From positions 1 through 34,431 of the forward strand of contig JAGNDO010000056.1 in assembly GCA_018003515.1 (NCBI GenBank): a stretch of 34,431 nt of DNA. Reading direction: 5' to 3'. Position 1 is the stretch's first letter. The number at the start of each line of letters is the position of its first letter. The translations under genes were made by a program, and so were the position numbers. The notes beneath the pieces are model-generated. The model did not search any database, was not told the DNA's origin, and was given only the letters and a program-made list of their open reading frames with translations. Below are positions 1 through 6,724 of this stretch, piece by piece. This DNA comes from Caldilineaceae bacterium (GTDB taxonomy: Bacteria > Chloroflexota > Anaerolineae > Caldilineales > Caldilineaceae).

Positions 1-2
1 CC

Positions 3-944
3 ATGCCTGTTTTCGATACACCTTCCACCCCAACCGACCGCCCGCTGGATCTGGCGGTGATCATCCTCAACTTCAACACGTGCGCCCTGCTGCGGGACTG
101 TTTGACGACGGTGCTGGCGGCGGAGGGTGATTTTGTGTTGGGGGTCTGGGTGGTGGACAATGCCTCCCCGGACGGTAGCGCGCAGATGGTGGCGGCAGAC
201 TTTCCCAAGGTGCATTTGATCCGCAATCCGGAGAACAACGGGTTCAGCGCAGGCAATAATTTGGCTCTGCGCCGACTGGGTTTTGACGAGACCCGTCGGC
301 CAGTTGAAACCCTGCCCCGTTACATCCTGCTCCTCAATCCAGACACCTTGGTGCCGCCCACCTCTTTTGAGTCCATGATCACCTTTATGGACGCCAACCC
401 CAGGGTGGGCGCGGCGGGGCCACGGGTGCGGCGGCCCGACGGCACCCTGGACAAGGCGTGTCGGCGCAGCTTCCCCACGCCCCAGGTCAGTTTTTATCGC
501 ATGGCCGGGTTGAGCAAGCTTTTCCCCAAGAGCCGTCGCTTCAACGCCTATAATTTGGACTTTTTGCCCGAAGAGGGGGCGTACCCGGTGGATGCCGTGG
601 TGGGCGCTTACATGCAGGTGCGCCGGGAGGCCCTGGTCAAGGTGGGGCTGCTGGACGAGGCCTTTTATATGTATGGCGAAGATCTTGACTGGGCCAAGCG
701 CATAAAAGACGCTGGCTGGGAAGTTTGGTATAATGGGGCGGTGCAGATCACCCATGTCAAGGAGGCCGCCAGCCGTCACAGCGGCAAGGCACGCATTGCC
801 TTTTACGAAGCCATGTGGATTTTCTATCGCAAGCACTACCGGTCCAGCACAAATTGGCTCTTGGACAAAGTGATCTGGGCCGGGATCGGGGTCAAAGGCG
901 GCGCGGATGTGGCCCGTCATCTGTGGCGGATACGGCAAGCATAA
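3..944 (+). CDS. Family 2 glycosyltransferase (rhamnosyltransferase-like)
   Basis: Probably transfers a sugar from a nucleotide-sugar donor onto a growing surface glycan at the cytoplasmic face of the membrane. The 313-residue protein has a GT-A fold: AVIILNFNT at about 18-26, VVDNASPDGS at 50-59 with nucleotide-binding Asp52, NNGFSAGNN at 78-86, the metal-binding NPDT at 112-115, and GEDLDWAKR near 225-233, which resembles the acceptor-side ED motif of WbbL/RfbF-type rhamnosyltransferases. No membrane helix is evident. The ATG lies two bases from the window edge, so an upstream start cannot be excluded, but the N-terminus looks complete. The gene ends 27 bp before a polyprenyl glycosylphosphotransferase, which fits a polysaccharide operon extending off the left edge. 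The exact sugar cannot be read from sequence. Confidence 0.9.
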   Translation: MPVFDTPSTPTDRPLDLAVIILNFNTCALLRDCLTTVLAAEGDFVLGVWVVDNASPDGSAQMVAADFPKVHLIRNPENNGFSAGNNLALRRLGFDETRRPVETLPRYILLLNPDTLVPPTSFESMITFMDANPRVGAAGPRVRRPDGTLDKACRRSFPTPQVSFYRMAGLSKLFPKSRRFNAYNLDFLPEEGAYPVDAVVGAYMQVRREALVKVGLLDEAFYMYGEDLDWAKRIKDAGWEVWYNGAVQITHVKEAASRHSGKARIAFYEAMWIFYRKHYRSSTNWLLDKVIWAGIGVKGGADVARHLWRIRQA

Positions 945-971
945 ACCCTTTTCACAAGAGGACACGGTCTG

Positions 972-2453
972 ATGCAACAGAGCATCACCACCCCGCCAAG
1001 TAGCCCACCCAGCAGCCCGCCGGTTGTTGAGCGCACGGGCAGTCGGCGGCTCAATCGACCGGGTATTTTGAAGCGGCCCCAGTGGCTCTTCATGATGCTG
1101 CTCATGCTGATCGACGTGGGCAGCATCTGGCTGGGCTATGGGCTGGCCTATGTGTGGCTGACCCGGCAGAGCAGCGTCGGCATGGGTGTGTGGAGCGACC
1201 TGCTCCCCCTGCCCATTCTGGAAGCGGTCCTGCTGCTCTTTATCTTCTTTGTGCAGCGCATGTATCAGCGCCGCCGCCCGGTCAGCCATTTGGACGAATC
1301 GTACAAGATCGGGCGGCTGGTCACCCTGGCCGTGCTGTTGACCTTGGCTTTGGTGGCCCTCTTTTTGCCCGATTTCTTCTATCGGCGCAATCTGGTGGTC
1401 TATGCCTGGGGCATCAGCGTGATCGTGCTGGTCTTGGCTCGGGCCATCCACGCCCAGGCCCAATGGCAAGCCCAGGCCCGGGGCATCGGCGATGACCGGG
1501 TACTCCTGATCGGCGCCGGGGAGGTGGGGCAGATGATCTTGCAGAAGATCCTCAACACCCCCAAGCTGGGCTTCCAGGTGGTGGGGATTGTGGACAACAG
1601 CAACCTGCGCCGCTTGATGGATGTGCCCGTCCTGGGCGGCTATGCGGACATCCCCCAGATCATCGAGCAGTACGGCGTGGACGAGGTGATCATCGGCCTG
1701 CCTGAAAGCAGCCACCAAGAGATCGTGGGCATCATCAGCCTGTGCGAGCGGGAGAAGGTGGGGATTCGGGTCTTCCCCGATGTCTTCCAGATCATGGCCA
1801 GCGAAGTCTCCATCGGCGATCTGGGCGGCCTGCCCCTGCTCACCGTGCGGGATGTGGCCTTGCAGGGCTGGAAATTGACCCTGAAGCGGGCCGTGGATGT
1901 GGTGGGCAGCGGCATCGGCATGGTGATGGTCAGCCCCTTCATGTTGATGACCGCCATTTTGATCAAGCTGGAAAGTCCCGGCCCGGTCTTTTATACCCAA
2001 GAGCGCATGGGGCTGGACGCCCGGCCTTTCAAGATCATCAAATTCCGCTCCATGCGGGCGGATGCGGAGGCCAGCGGCCCGGGCTGGACCACGGAGGACG
2101 ATCCCCGGCGCACCAAGCTGGGCTCCCTCCTGCGCCGCTTTGAGGTGGACGAACTGCCCCAGTTGATCAACGTCCTGATCGGCGACATGAGCCTGGTGGG
2201 GCCGCGACCGGAGCGCCCGGTCTACGTAGAACAGTTCCGCCAGCGCATCCCCCGCTACATGGACCGTCACCGGGAAAAAGCGGGCATGACCGGCTGGGCC
2301 CAGGTCAACGGCATGAGAGGCGACACCTCCATCGCCGAGCGCACCAAGTATGACCTGTGGTATATCGAAAACTGGTCCCTTTCCCTGGACTTCAAGATCA
2401 TCATCCGCACGGTGGTGCAGACTGTGTTCAGCGCCAACGATAATGCGTATTGA
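972..2453 (+). CDS. Polyprenyl glycosylphosphotransferase (WcaJ/WbaP-like)
   Basis: Initiates exopolysaccharide repeat-unit synthesis by moving a sugar-1-phosphate from a UDP-sugar to undecaprenyl phosphate. The 493-residue protein has a Pro/Ser-rich N-terminus, four membrane segments (about 36-63, 80-97, 114-134, 141-160), a Rossmann-like domain with GAGEVG at 181-186, a further hydrophobic segment at 308-331, and the C-terminal bacterial sugar transferase domain. Visible family motifs are KRAVDVVGS, ESPGPVFYTQERMG, FKIIKFRSM, the catalytic-region FEVDELPQL near 390-398, SLVGPRPERP, and GMTGWAQVNGMRG. Size and order match the WcaJ/CpsE family. A GAGGA about 11 nt upstream of the ATG serves as ribosome-binding site. 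Likely co-transcribed with the glycosyltransferase in front. The donor (glucose, galactose or other) is not determined. Confidence 0.93.
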   Translation: MQQSITTPPSSPPSSPPVVERTGSRRLNRPGILKRPQWLFMMLLMLIDVGSIWLGYGLAYVWLTRQSSVGMGVWSDLLPLPILEAVLLLFIFFVQRMYQRRRPVSHLDESYKIGRLVTLAVLLTLALVALFLPDFFYRRNLVVYAWGISVIVLVLARAIHAQAQWQAQARGIGDDRVLLIGAGEVGQMILQKILNTPKLGFQVVGIVDNSNLRRLMDVPVLGGYADIPQIIEQYGVDEVIIGLPESSHQEIVGIISLCEREKVGIRVFPDVFQIMASEVSIGDLGGLPLLTVRDVALQGWKLTLKRAVDVVGSGIGMVMVSPFMLMTAILIKLESPGPVFYTQERMGLDARPFKIIKFRSMRADAEASGPGWTTEDDPRRTKLGSLLRRFEVDELPQLINVLIGDMSLVGPRPERPVYVEQFRQRIPRYMDRHREKAGMTGWAQVNGMRGDTSIAERTKYDLWYIENWSLSLDFKIIIRTVVQTVFSANDNAY

Positions 2454-2454
2454 G

Positions 2455-2700
2455 CGAGGGGCGAATGGCGAATGGCGAATGGCGAATGGCGAATGGCGCT
2501 CACAGGCCAGCGTCGGTTGAGTAGCCGCCGCACAAATCTCCGCTGACCATTCACGAAGTGGCGGCGTATCGAAACCAAAGCGGGTCGAGCGAATGGCGAA
2601 TGGCGAATGGCGCGGACAGGCCAGCGTCGGTTGAGTAGCCGCCGCACACATCTCCGCTGACCATTCACGAAGTGGCGGCGTATCGAAACCAAAGCGAGTT
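2455..2700. repeat. Heptamer run plus two copies of a 114-bp-spaced repeat
   Basis: The gap before hrcA starts with about five tandem gcgaatg heptamers (from about 2459). Then comes an ~84-bp block (2502-2585) repeated almost identically at 2616-2698, with three more heptamers between the copies. The block begins acaggccagcgtcggttga and ends ggcggcgtatcgaaaccaaa. A related fragment with the same two ends but a different middle occurs in reverse orientation inside the glycosyltransferase gene near 19137-19206, so this is a dispersed family. I see no gene and no CIRCE operator here. Confidence 0.85.
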
Positions 2701-2708
2701 AACACTTT

Positions 2709-3809
2709 ATGACCAACCAACGACCGACCCACAACCCACAACCCGACCCGGCACCGTTGAGCGAACGACGGCAGCAGATTTTGGGCATGGTCGTGCGGGA
2801 GCATGTGGCGTCGGCCCAGCCCGTGGGCAGCAAGAATTTGGCCGAGGGCCACCAGCTTGGGGTCAGCCCGGCCACCATCCGCAATGATCTGGCCGCGTTG
2901 GAAAAGGCCGGCCTGCTCACCCATCCCCACACCAGCGCCGGACGAGTGCCCACGGAAAAGGGCTATCGCTACTTTGTGCGCCATCTGGTCACGGACCCCC
3001 ACCTGCCCACCTCCGAGCAGTTGACCATCCGCCACCAGTTTCACCAAGCCCCTCAAGAGATGGACCAATGGTTGCGCTTGAGTACCGCGGTGCTGGCCCG
3101 AGCCTCCCACGGCGCGGCCGTGGCCACGGGTCCGCGAGCCGTGTACAGCCATTTCAAACATCTGGAACTGATCGCCATTCGGGACGCCACGGTCCTCATG
3201 GTCCTGGTGCTTCAGGACGGCACGGTGAAGCAGCAGTTGCTCAACCTGGCCGCCACGGCCACCCAGAACGAATTGAGCCGTCTCTCCAATGAACTCAACG
3301 ACCATTTGGCCGGGGCCAGCATGGAACGGGTCACGGAGTTGGCCGCCGGGGTGACCGAGGATGGCGCGCCCCGCCTGAGCGCCCTGGCCCAAGAAGTGGC
3401 CCTGCTGGTGGCCGAGCAGATGGTGCGGGTGGATGGCCAGGGCAGCAACCCGGTCTATCGGGACGGGCTGGCCCAGGTCTTGGCCGCCCCGGAATTTGCC
3501 GAAGGCGACAACGTGCGCCGCATCGTGCAGGTCTTTGAACAGCGGGCGATTTTGGAAGAAGTGCTGAACGAATGCCGCGCCATCAGCGATGTGCAGGTCT
3601 ACATCGCCGGGGAGGGGCGCTTTGCCGAGCTGGCGGACATCAGCCTGGTGGTCAGCCCCTATGGGGTGCAGGACCACGCTACGGGCGTGCTGGGGGTGAT
3701 CGGTCCCCTGCGCATGGCCTATGGCCGCAACATGGGCGCGGTGCGCTACGTCTCCGCGCTGATGAGCGAGATGGTGCGGGAAATTTATGGGTTGGGAGTT
3801 GGGGATTAG
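2709..3809 (+). CDS. hrcA: Heat-inducible transcription repressor HrcA
   Basis: Represses class I heat-shock genes by binding CIRCE operators, with activity tuned by GroEL in characterised bacteria. The 366-residue protein has an N-terminal winged helix (about 17-92) with the typical LSERRQQIL, VGSKNLAE, SPATIRNDLAALEKAGLL and HTSAGRVPTEKGYRYFV, followed by the GAF-like core with its inserted domain. Near the C-terminus, VVSPYG, GVLGVIGPLRMAYGRNM and YVSALMSEM are hallmark HrcA segments. The ATG is preceded by repeat sequence and has no obvious strong Shine-Dalgarno. The last residues (GLGVGD) are encoded by a ttgggga-type simple repeat that also supplies the stop, so the native C-terminus may have been altered. 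grpE follows in the same direction. No CIRCE element was found anywhere near, so the regulated genes are probably elsewhere. Confidence 0.95.
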   Translation: MTNQRPTHNPQPDPAPLSERRQQILGMVVREHVASAQPVGSKNLAEGHQLGVSPATIRNDLAALEKAGLLTHPHTSAGRVPTEKGYRYFVRHLVTDPHLPTSEQLTIRHQFHQAPQEMDQWLRLSTAVLARASHGAAVATGPRAVYSHFKHLELIAIRDATVLMVLVLQDGTVKQQLLNLAATATQNELSRLSNELNDHLAGASMERVTELAAGVTEDGAPRLSALAQEVALLVAEQMVRVDGQGSNPVYRDGLAQVLAAPEFAEGDNVRRIVQVFEQRAILEEVLNECRAISDVQVYIAGEGRFAELADISLVVSPYGVQDHATGVLGVIGPLRMAYGRNMGAVRYVSALMSEMVREIYGLGVGD

Positions 3810-3850
3810 GGATTGGGGATTGGGACCGCCCAATCCCCAATCCCCAACCT
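3788..3850. repeat. G-rich/C-rich simple-repeat hairpin at the hrcA 3' end
   Basis: Runs of ggttgggagttgggga-type sequence are followed by the complementary caatccccaatccccaacc, giving an imperfect dyad that overlaps the last codons and stop of hrcA. It could act as a terminator-like hairpin, but there is no clear U-tract. Similar ccccaacccccaaccc sequence recurs near 3997-4015. Confidence 0.7.
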
Positions 3851-3996
3851 GGCCTAGCCAGAACCAAAAAGATTTACCACAAAGATCACAGAGAACACAA
3901 AGATTTCAAAAGAATAAATCCCTCTTTGTGTCCTTTGTGTCCTTTGTGGTAAAAATTCTTGCACAAAAAACAAGGATTTCGCTGGTTAGGTACTAA
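3844..3996. repeat. ~145-bp dispersed repeat, copy 1
   Basis: This copy begins with cctagccagaacc and ends with gctggttaggtacta. Inside, ttaccacaaagatcacagag and the later cctttgtggtaa form an imperfect dyad around an AT-rich centre. It contains two cctttgtgt units before the closing arm. Two more copies sit after grpE. The terminal sequences resemble short inverted repeats, so a MITE-like or REP-like nonautonomous element is possible. No coding potential is likely. Confidence 0.85.
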
Positions 3997-4047
3997 TCCC
4001 CAACCCCCAACCCTTACAAAACAAAAAAACGATGGAGGAAAAAACAA

Positions 4048-4665
4048 ATGGACAATCAAACAACTGTGGCTGAGGAATTGACCGAGCCGGTGATTGAAGG
4101 GGAGATTGTGGTGGAAAGCAACGGCCAGCCCGCCATAGCCGACCCTGTTGAAACGACCGAAACCGAGGAAGCCCACGAGCCGACCCCGGAAGAGATCATC
4201 GCCGGGCTGGAAGCGGAGGTCGCTGCGGCCCAGGCCCAAGCCGCCGACCACCAGGACCGCCTGCTGCGCAGCATGGCCGAATTCCAGAACACCACCCGCC
4301 GCCAGGAAAAGCGGCTGATGGACAGCATCGATCGGGCCAATCAAAGCCTGATCCTGCGCCTGTTGCCGGTCTTCGATGACTTCGACCTGGCCTTTGGCAA
4401 CGTGCCGGCGGATCTCAACGAGGCCGACATGGCCTGGATCGCCGGCTTCCGCCAGATCCAGAAAAAGCTGACCGATGCCCTGGCCGAAGAGGGGGTGGCC
4501 GTGATCAACGACACGGGCGCGCCCTTTGACCCCAACCGCCACGAGGCCATCTCCAGCGAACCGAACGCCGAGGTGGCGAGCGAGCATATCATCCAGACCC
4601 TGCGGGCGGGCTACGAACACAAAAGCCGCATCCTGCGCCCGGCTTTGGTGCGGGTGGCGGCGTAA
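4048..4665 (+). CDS. grpE: Nucleotide exchange factor GrpE
   Basis: Releases ADP from the Hsp70 chaperone DnaK as a homodimer in the cytosol. The 205-residue protein has an acidic, poorly conserved N-terminus (1-45), a long helix likely forming the dimer coiled coil (about 48-85), and the diagnostic LRSMAEFQNTTRRQEK. These are followed by LILRLLPVFDDFDLAFGNVP, the helical bundle, and the C-terminal beta wing with FDPNRHEAIS and LRAGYEHKSRILRPALVRV. Length is normal. A GGAGG lies about 8 nt before the ATG. It sits downstream of hrcA, as in many Gram-positive and Chloroflexota genomes, but dnaK and dnaJ do not follow here. Confidence 0.96.
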   Translation: MDNQTTVAEELTEPVIEGEIVVESNGQPAIADPVETTETEEAHEPTPEEIIAGLEAEVAAAQAQAADHQDRLLRSMAEFQNTTRRQEKRLMDSIDRANQSLILRLLPVFDDFDLAFGNVPADLNEADMAWIAGFRQIQKKLTDALAEEGVAVINDTGAPFDPNRHEAISSEPNAEVASEHIIQTLRAGYEHKSRILRPALVRVAA

Positions 4666-4682
4666 AAACAAAACCACCCCCT

Positions 4683-4828
4683 CCCAACCTGGCCTAGCCA
4701 GAACCAAAAAGATTTACCACAAAGATCACAGAGAACACAAAGATTTCAAAAGAATAAATCCCTCTTTGTGTCCTTTGTGGTAAAAATTCTTGCACAAAAA
4801 ACAAGGATTTCGCTGGTTAGGTACTAGC
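4683..4828. repeat. ~145-bp dispersed repeat, copy 2
   Basis: Nearly identical to the copy upstream of grpE, but one 9-bp cctttgtgt unit shorter in the right arm. Its right end (gtactag) runs directly into the next copy, so the two share a CTAG junction. It lies immediately after the grpE stop. Confidence 0.85.
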
Positions 4829-4966
4829 CAGAACCACAAAGATTTACCACAAAGATCACAGAGAACACAAAGATTTCAAAAGAATAAATCCCTCTTTGTG
4901 TTCTTTGTGTCCTTTGTGGTAAAAATTCTTGCACAAAAAACAAGGATTTCGCTGGTTAGGTACTAG
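4824..4966. repeat. ~145-bp dispersed repeat, copy 3
   Basis: Third copy, in head-to-tail tandem with the previous one, with the same ends (ctagccagaacc and gctggttaggtactag). Its interior has a ttctttgtgt variant in the right arm. Together with copy 2 it fills most of the 430-bp gap between grpE and the acetyltransferase gene. Confidence 0.85.
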
Positions 4967-5042
4967 ATTGGGGGAGGAGCCGGATCGCCGCAAAACGAAT
5001 GGCCGGGGATCCCTGAACGGTTCCCTCCCCAATCTGGGGAGG
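4967..5042. repeat. Inverted-repeat region before the GNAT gene
   Basis: attgggggagg near 4967 is mirrored by cctccccaat at 5024-5033. A second short hairpin (cctcccc, loop aatct, ggggagg) spans 5024-5042. It may form alternative stems. No gene is seen between grpE and the acetyltransferase apart from these repeats. Confidence 0.5.
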
Positions 5043-5096
5043 GCTAGGGTAGGGTTAGCCGATACCATCATTTTACCCAGAAAGTAGTGACTCGCA

Positions 5097-6122
5097 GTGG
5101 CAACCATCCTGCACCCGGCTGGGGAACTGACCCGGTCAAAAAGCTATACGGGCATTCGCCCCTTTGACATGGGCCGGGATCTGCGCCCGGTGGCCGAGGT
5201 GATCGCGGATGCCTTTGCGGATGATCTGGACGCCGGGGGCAAGGCCGCCCTGCGGGAGATGCGGACCTTGAGCTATATGGGCGGCATGTTTGGCTTCTTC
5301 AACCGCAAGGAGATGGATTTCCATAAGGTTTTTGGCGGCTTTGTGTGGGTGGAAGAGGGCCGGGTGATCGGCAACGTCACCGTGCAGAAGGCGGACAGCT
5401 ATGGCAACCGCTGGCAGATCGCCAACGTGGCCGTGGATCGGGCTTTCCGGGGCCGGGGCATCGCCCGCAAACTGGTCAAGCAGGCCCTGGACTATGCCCG
5501 AGAGATGGGCGGGCGGTGGATGGTCCTGCAAGTGCGGGGCAGCAACCCCGTGGCTCGGGGCCTCTACGAACGGCTGGGCTTTGAAGAGATCAGCGGCATC
5601 GCCCGCTGGGAGATTTCCAGCGTCCCGGCCACCATCACCCCCCCGACGCCCATGCCGGGCCTGGCCCCCTTCTCCACCGCGGAATGGCGCTCGCTCTACG
5701 AGATCGTCACCAGCCAGCACAGCACCCAGGCCCAATGGTGGCGACCCCTGCGCCAGTCCGACTTCCGCCCCACGCCAGAGCAGGGGCTGGGCGAATGGTT
5801 CGCCCGCGTCATCGGCCAGCGCACCATTCTGCGCCGGGCCGTGGCGGACAACCTGCGCCGCTTCGAGGCCGCCATGATCGTGACCGGTCAGCAATGGCAG
5901 GGCATGCACGAGATCCAACTCTGGGTGCGCCCCCGCTGCCAGGGCCAGATGGAGGCGGACATGCTCCAGTGGGCCTTGGCCGAGCTGCAAACCTTCCCCC
6001 GCTTCCCCATCCGGGTGGAACTCAGCACCCAGCACACCGCCGCGGCAGAGGTGCTGGAATCCTACGGTTTTCACAATGCCCACTCGTTGTTGACCATGCG
6101 GTACAAGCTGACGGCGGTCTAA
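5097..6122 (+). CDS. Tandem-GNAT acetyltransferase
   Basis: A probable acetyl-CoA dependent N-acyltransferase of unknown substrate. The 341-residue protein has an N-terminal GNAT domain (about 20-180) with the acetyl-CoA pyrophosphate-binding signature FRGRGIARKLVKQAL and the closing NPVARGLYERLGFEE. The second half (about 200-340) resembles a degenerate GNAT fold: HEIQLWVRPRCQGQMEADML is followed by AAAEVLESYGF, but it lacks a clear RGxGxG loop. Such two-domain proteins usually have one active and one structural half. The open frame starts at a GTG without a clear Shine-Dalgarno. An ATG at 5169 (MGRDLRPV) is an alternative, but it would cut into the first strand of the domain. Neighbours give no functional clue. 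Confidence 0.8.
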   Translation: MATILHPAGELTRSKSYTGIRPFDMGRDLRPVAEVIADAFADDLDAGGKAALREMRTLSYMGGMFGFFNRKEMDFHKVFGGFVWVEEGRVIGNVTVQKADSYGNRWQIANVAVDRAFRGRGIARKLVKQALDYAREMGGRWMVLQVRGSNPVARGLYERLGFEEISGIARWEISSVPATITPPTPMPGLAPFSTAEWRSLYEIVTSQHSTQAQWWRPLRQSDFRPTPEQGLGEWFARVIGQRTILRRAVADNLRRFEAAMIVTGQQWQGMHEIQLWVRPRCQGQMEADMLQWALAELQTFPRFPIRVELSTQHTAAAEVLESYGFHNAHSLLTMRYKLTAV

Positions 6123-6189
6123 CGAGTAATGCGTATCGAGTAATTTTGGGTGGGTGATGGGTTCTTTCAACATGGCTCACCTTTCAGCG

Positions 6190-6232
6190 ACGCATTTTCA
6201 ATTTTCAATTTTCCATTCTCAATTTTCAATTC
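6190..6232. repeat. AT-rich simple repeat of the tttcaatt family
   Basis: Tandem variants of tttcaatt/ttccattctcaa lie just before the small membrane protein gene. The same family, in either orientation, occurs at about 8020-8050, 8160-8182 and 31990-32043. Confidence 0.7.
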
Positions 6233-6247
6233 CCGGGGAGAAGCACA

Positions 6248-6649
6248 ATGATTCGCTTGCTTATGCGCCTGGTCATCAACGCCGCGGCCCTGTGGGCGGC
6301 CGCGGTCATCGTGCCGAACATCAACCTGCCCACCAATGAGGCCGGGGTGGATCTGGGGGCCTTGCTCGTGGTGGCGTTGATCTTTGGCCTCATCAACGCC
6401 TTGATCAAACCCGTGGTCAAACTCGCCACCTGCCCGGCCTATATCGTCACCCTGGGCCTCTTCACCTTTGTGGTCAACGCCGGCATGTTGATGTTGACCA
6501 GTTGGATCGCCGGCAACCTGGACAACGGATTCAGCGTGGACGGCTTCTGGCCAGCCCTGTGGGGCGGCGTCATCATCAGCATCGTCAGCACGCTGCTCAG
6601 CGTCTTCGTCTCGGACGAAGACGGCAAGAAGCAGCGGCGGGATCGCTAA
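6248..6649 (+). CDS. Phage holin family 4 / YvlD-like membrane protein
   Basis: A 133-residue inner-membrane protein with four hydrophobic segments at about 4-24, 36-58, 64-88 and 105-125 and a charged cytoplasmic tail (DEDGKKQRRDR). The pattern LVINAAALWAAAVIVPNI, FGLINALIKPVVK, TLGLFTFVVNAGML and FWPALWGGVIISIVS matches the Mycobact_4_TM / phage_holin_4_2 superfamily (YvlD in Bacillus). Despite the name these are ordinary chromosomal envelope proteins of unclear function, and there is no lysis cassette here. The ATG is preceded by ggggagaagcaca, giving a GGGGAGA ribosome-binding site at good spacing. It stands alone between the acetyltransferase and sbcD. Confidence 0.88.
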   Translation: MIRLLMRLVINAAALWAAAVIVPNINLPTNEAGVDLGALLVVALIFGLINALIKPVVKLATCPAYIVTLGLFTFVVNAGMLMLTSWIAGNLDNGFSVDGFWPALWGGVIISIVSTLLSVFVSDEDGKKQRRDR

Positions 6650-6660
6650 AACCACACATA

Positions 6661-6723
6661 ATCTCCCAATCTCTCAATCTCCTTTGTCGAGATTGAGAGA
6701 TTGAGAGATTGAGAGATTGGGAG
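6661..6723. repeat. Inverted repeat immediately upstream of sbcD
   Basis: ctcccaatctctcaatctc at 6662-6680 is complementary to gagattgagagattgggag ending at 6723, with extra tandem gagattga units between. The right arm ends inside the sbcD translation initiation region, so a folded RNA would bury the ribosome-binding site. It could be a terminator for the upstream gene or a translational control element. Confidence 0.75.
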
Positions 6724-6724
6724 A

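Noticed and set aside
2690-2712. Possible CIRCE half-site before hrcA (gagttaacact)
   Set aside because: Only superficially like TTAGCACTC/GAGTGCTAA; the 9-bp spacing and second arm are missing.
6248-6649. Holin gene as evidence for a prophage
   Set aside because: The family name is historical; homologues are ordinary chromosomal membrane proteins, and no other phage gene is present.
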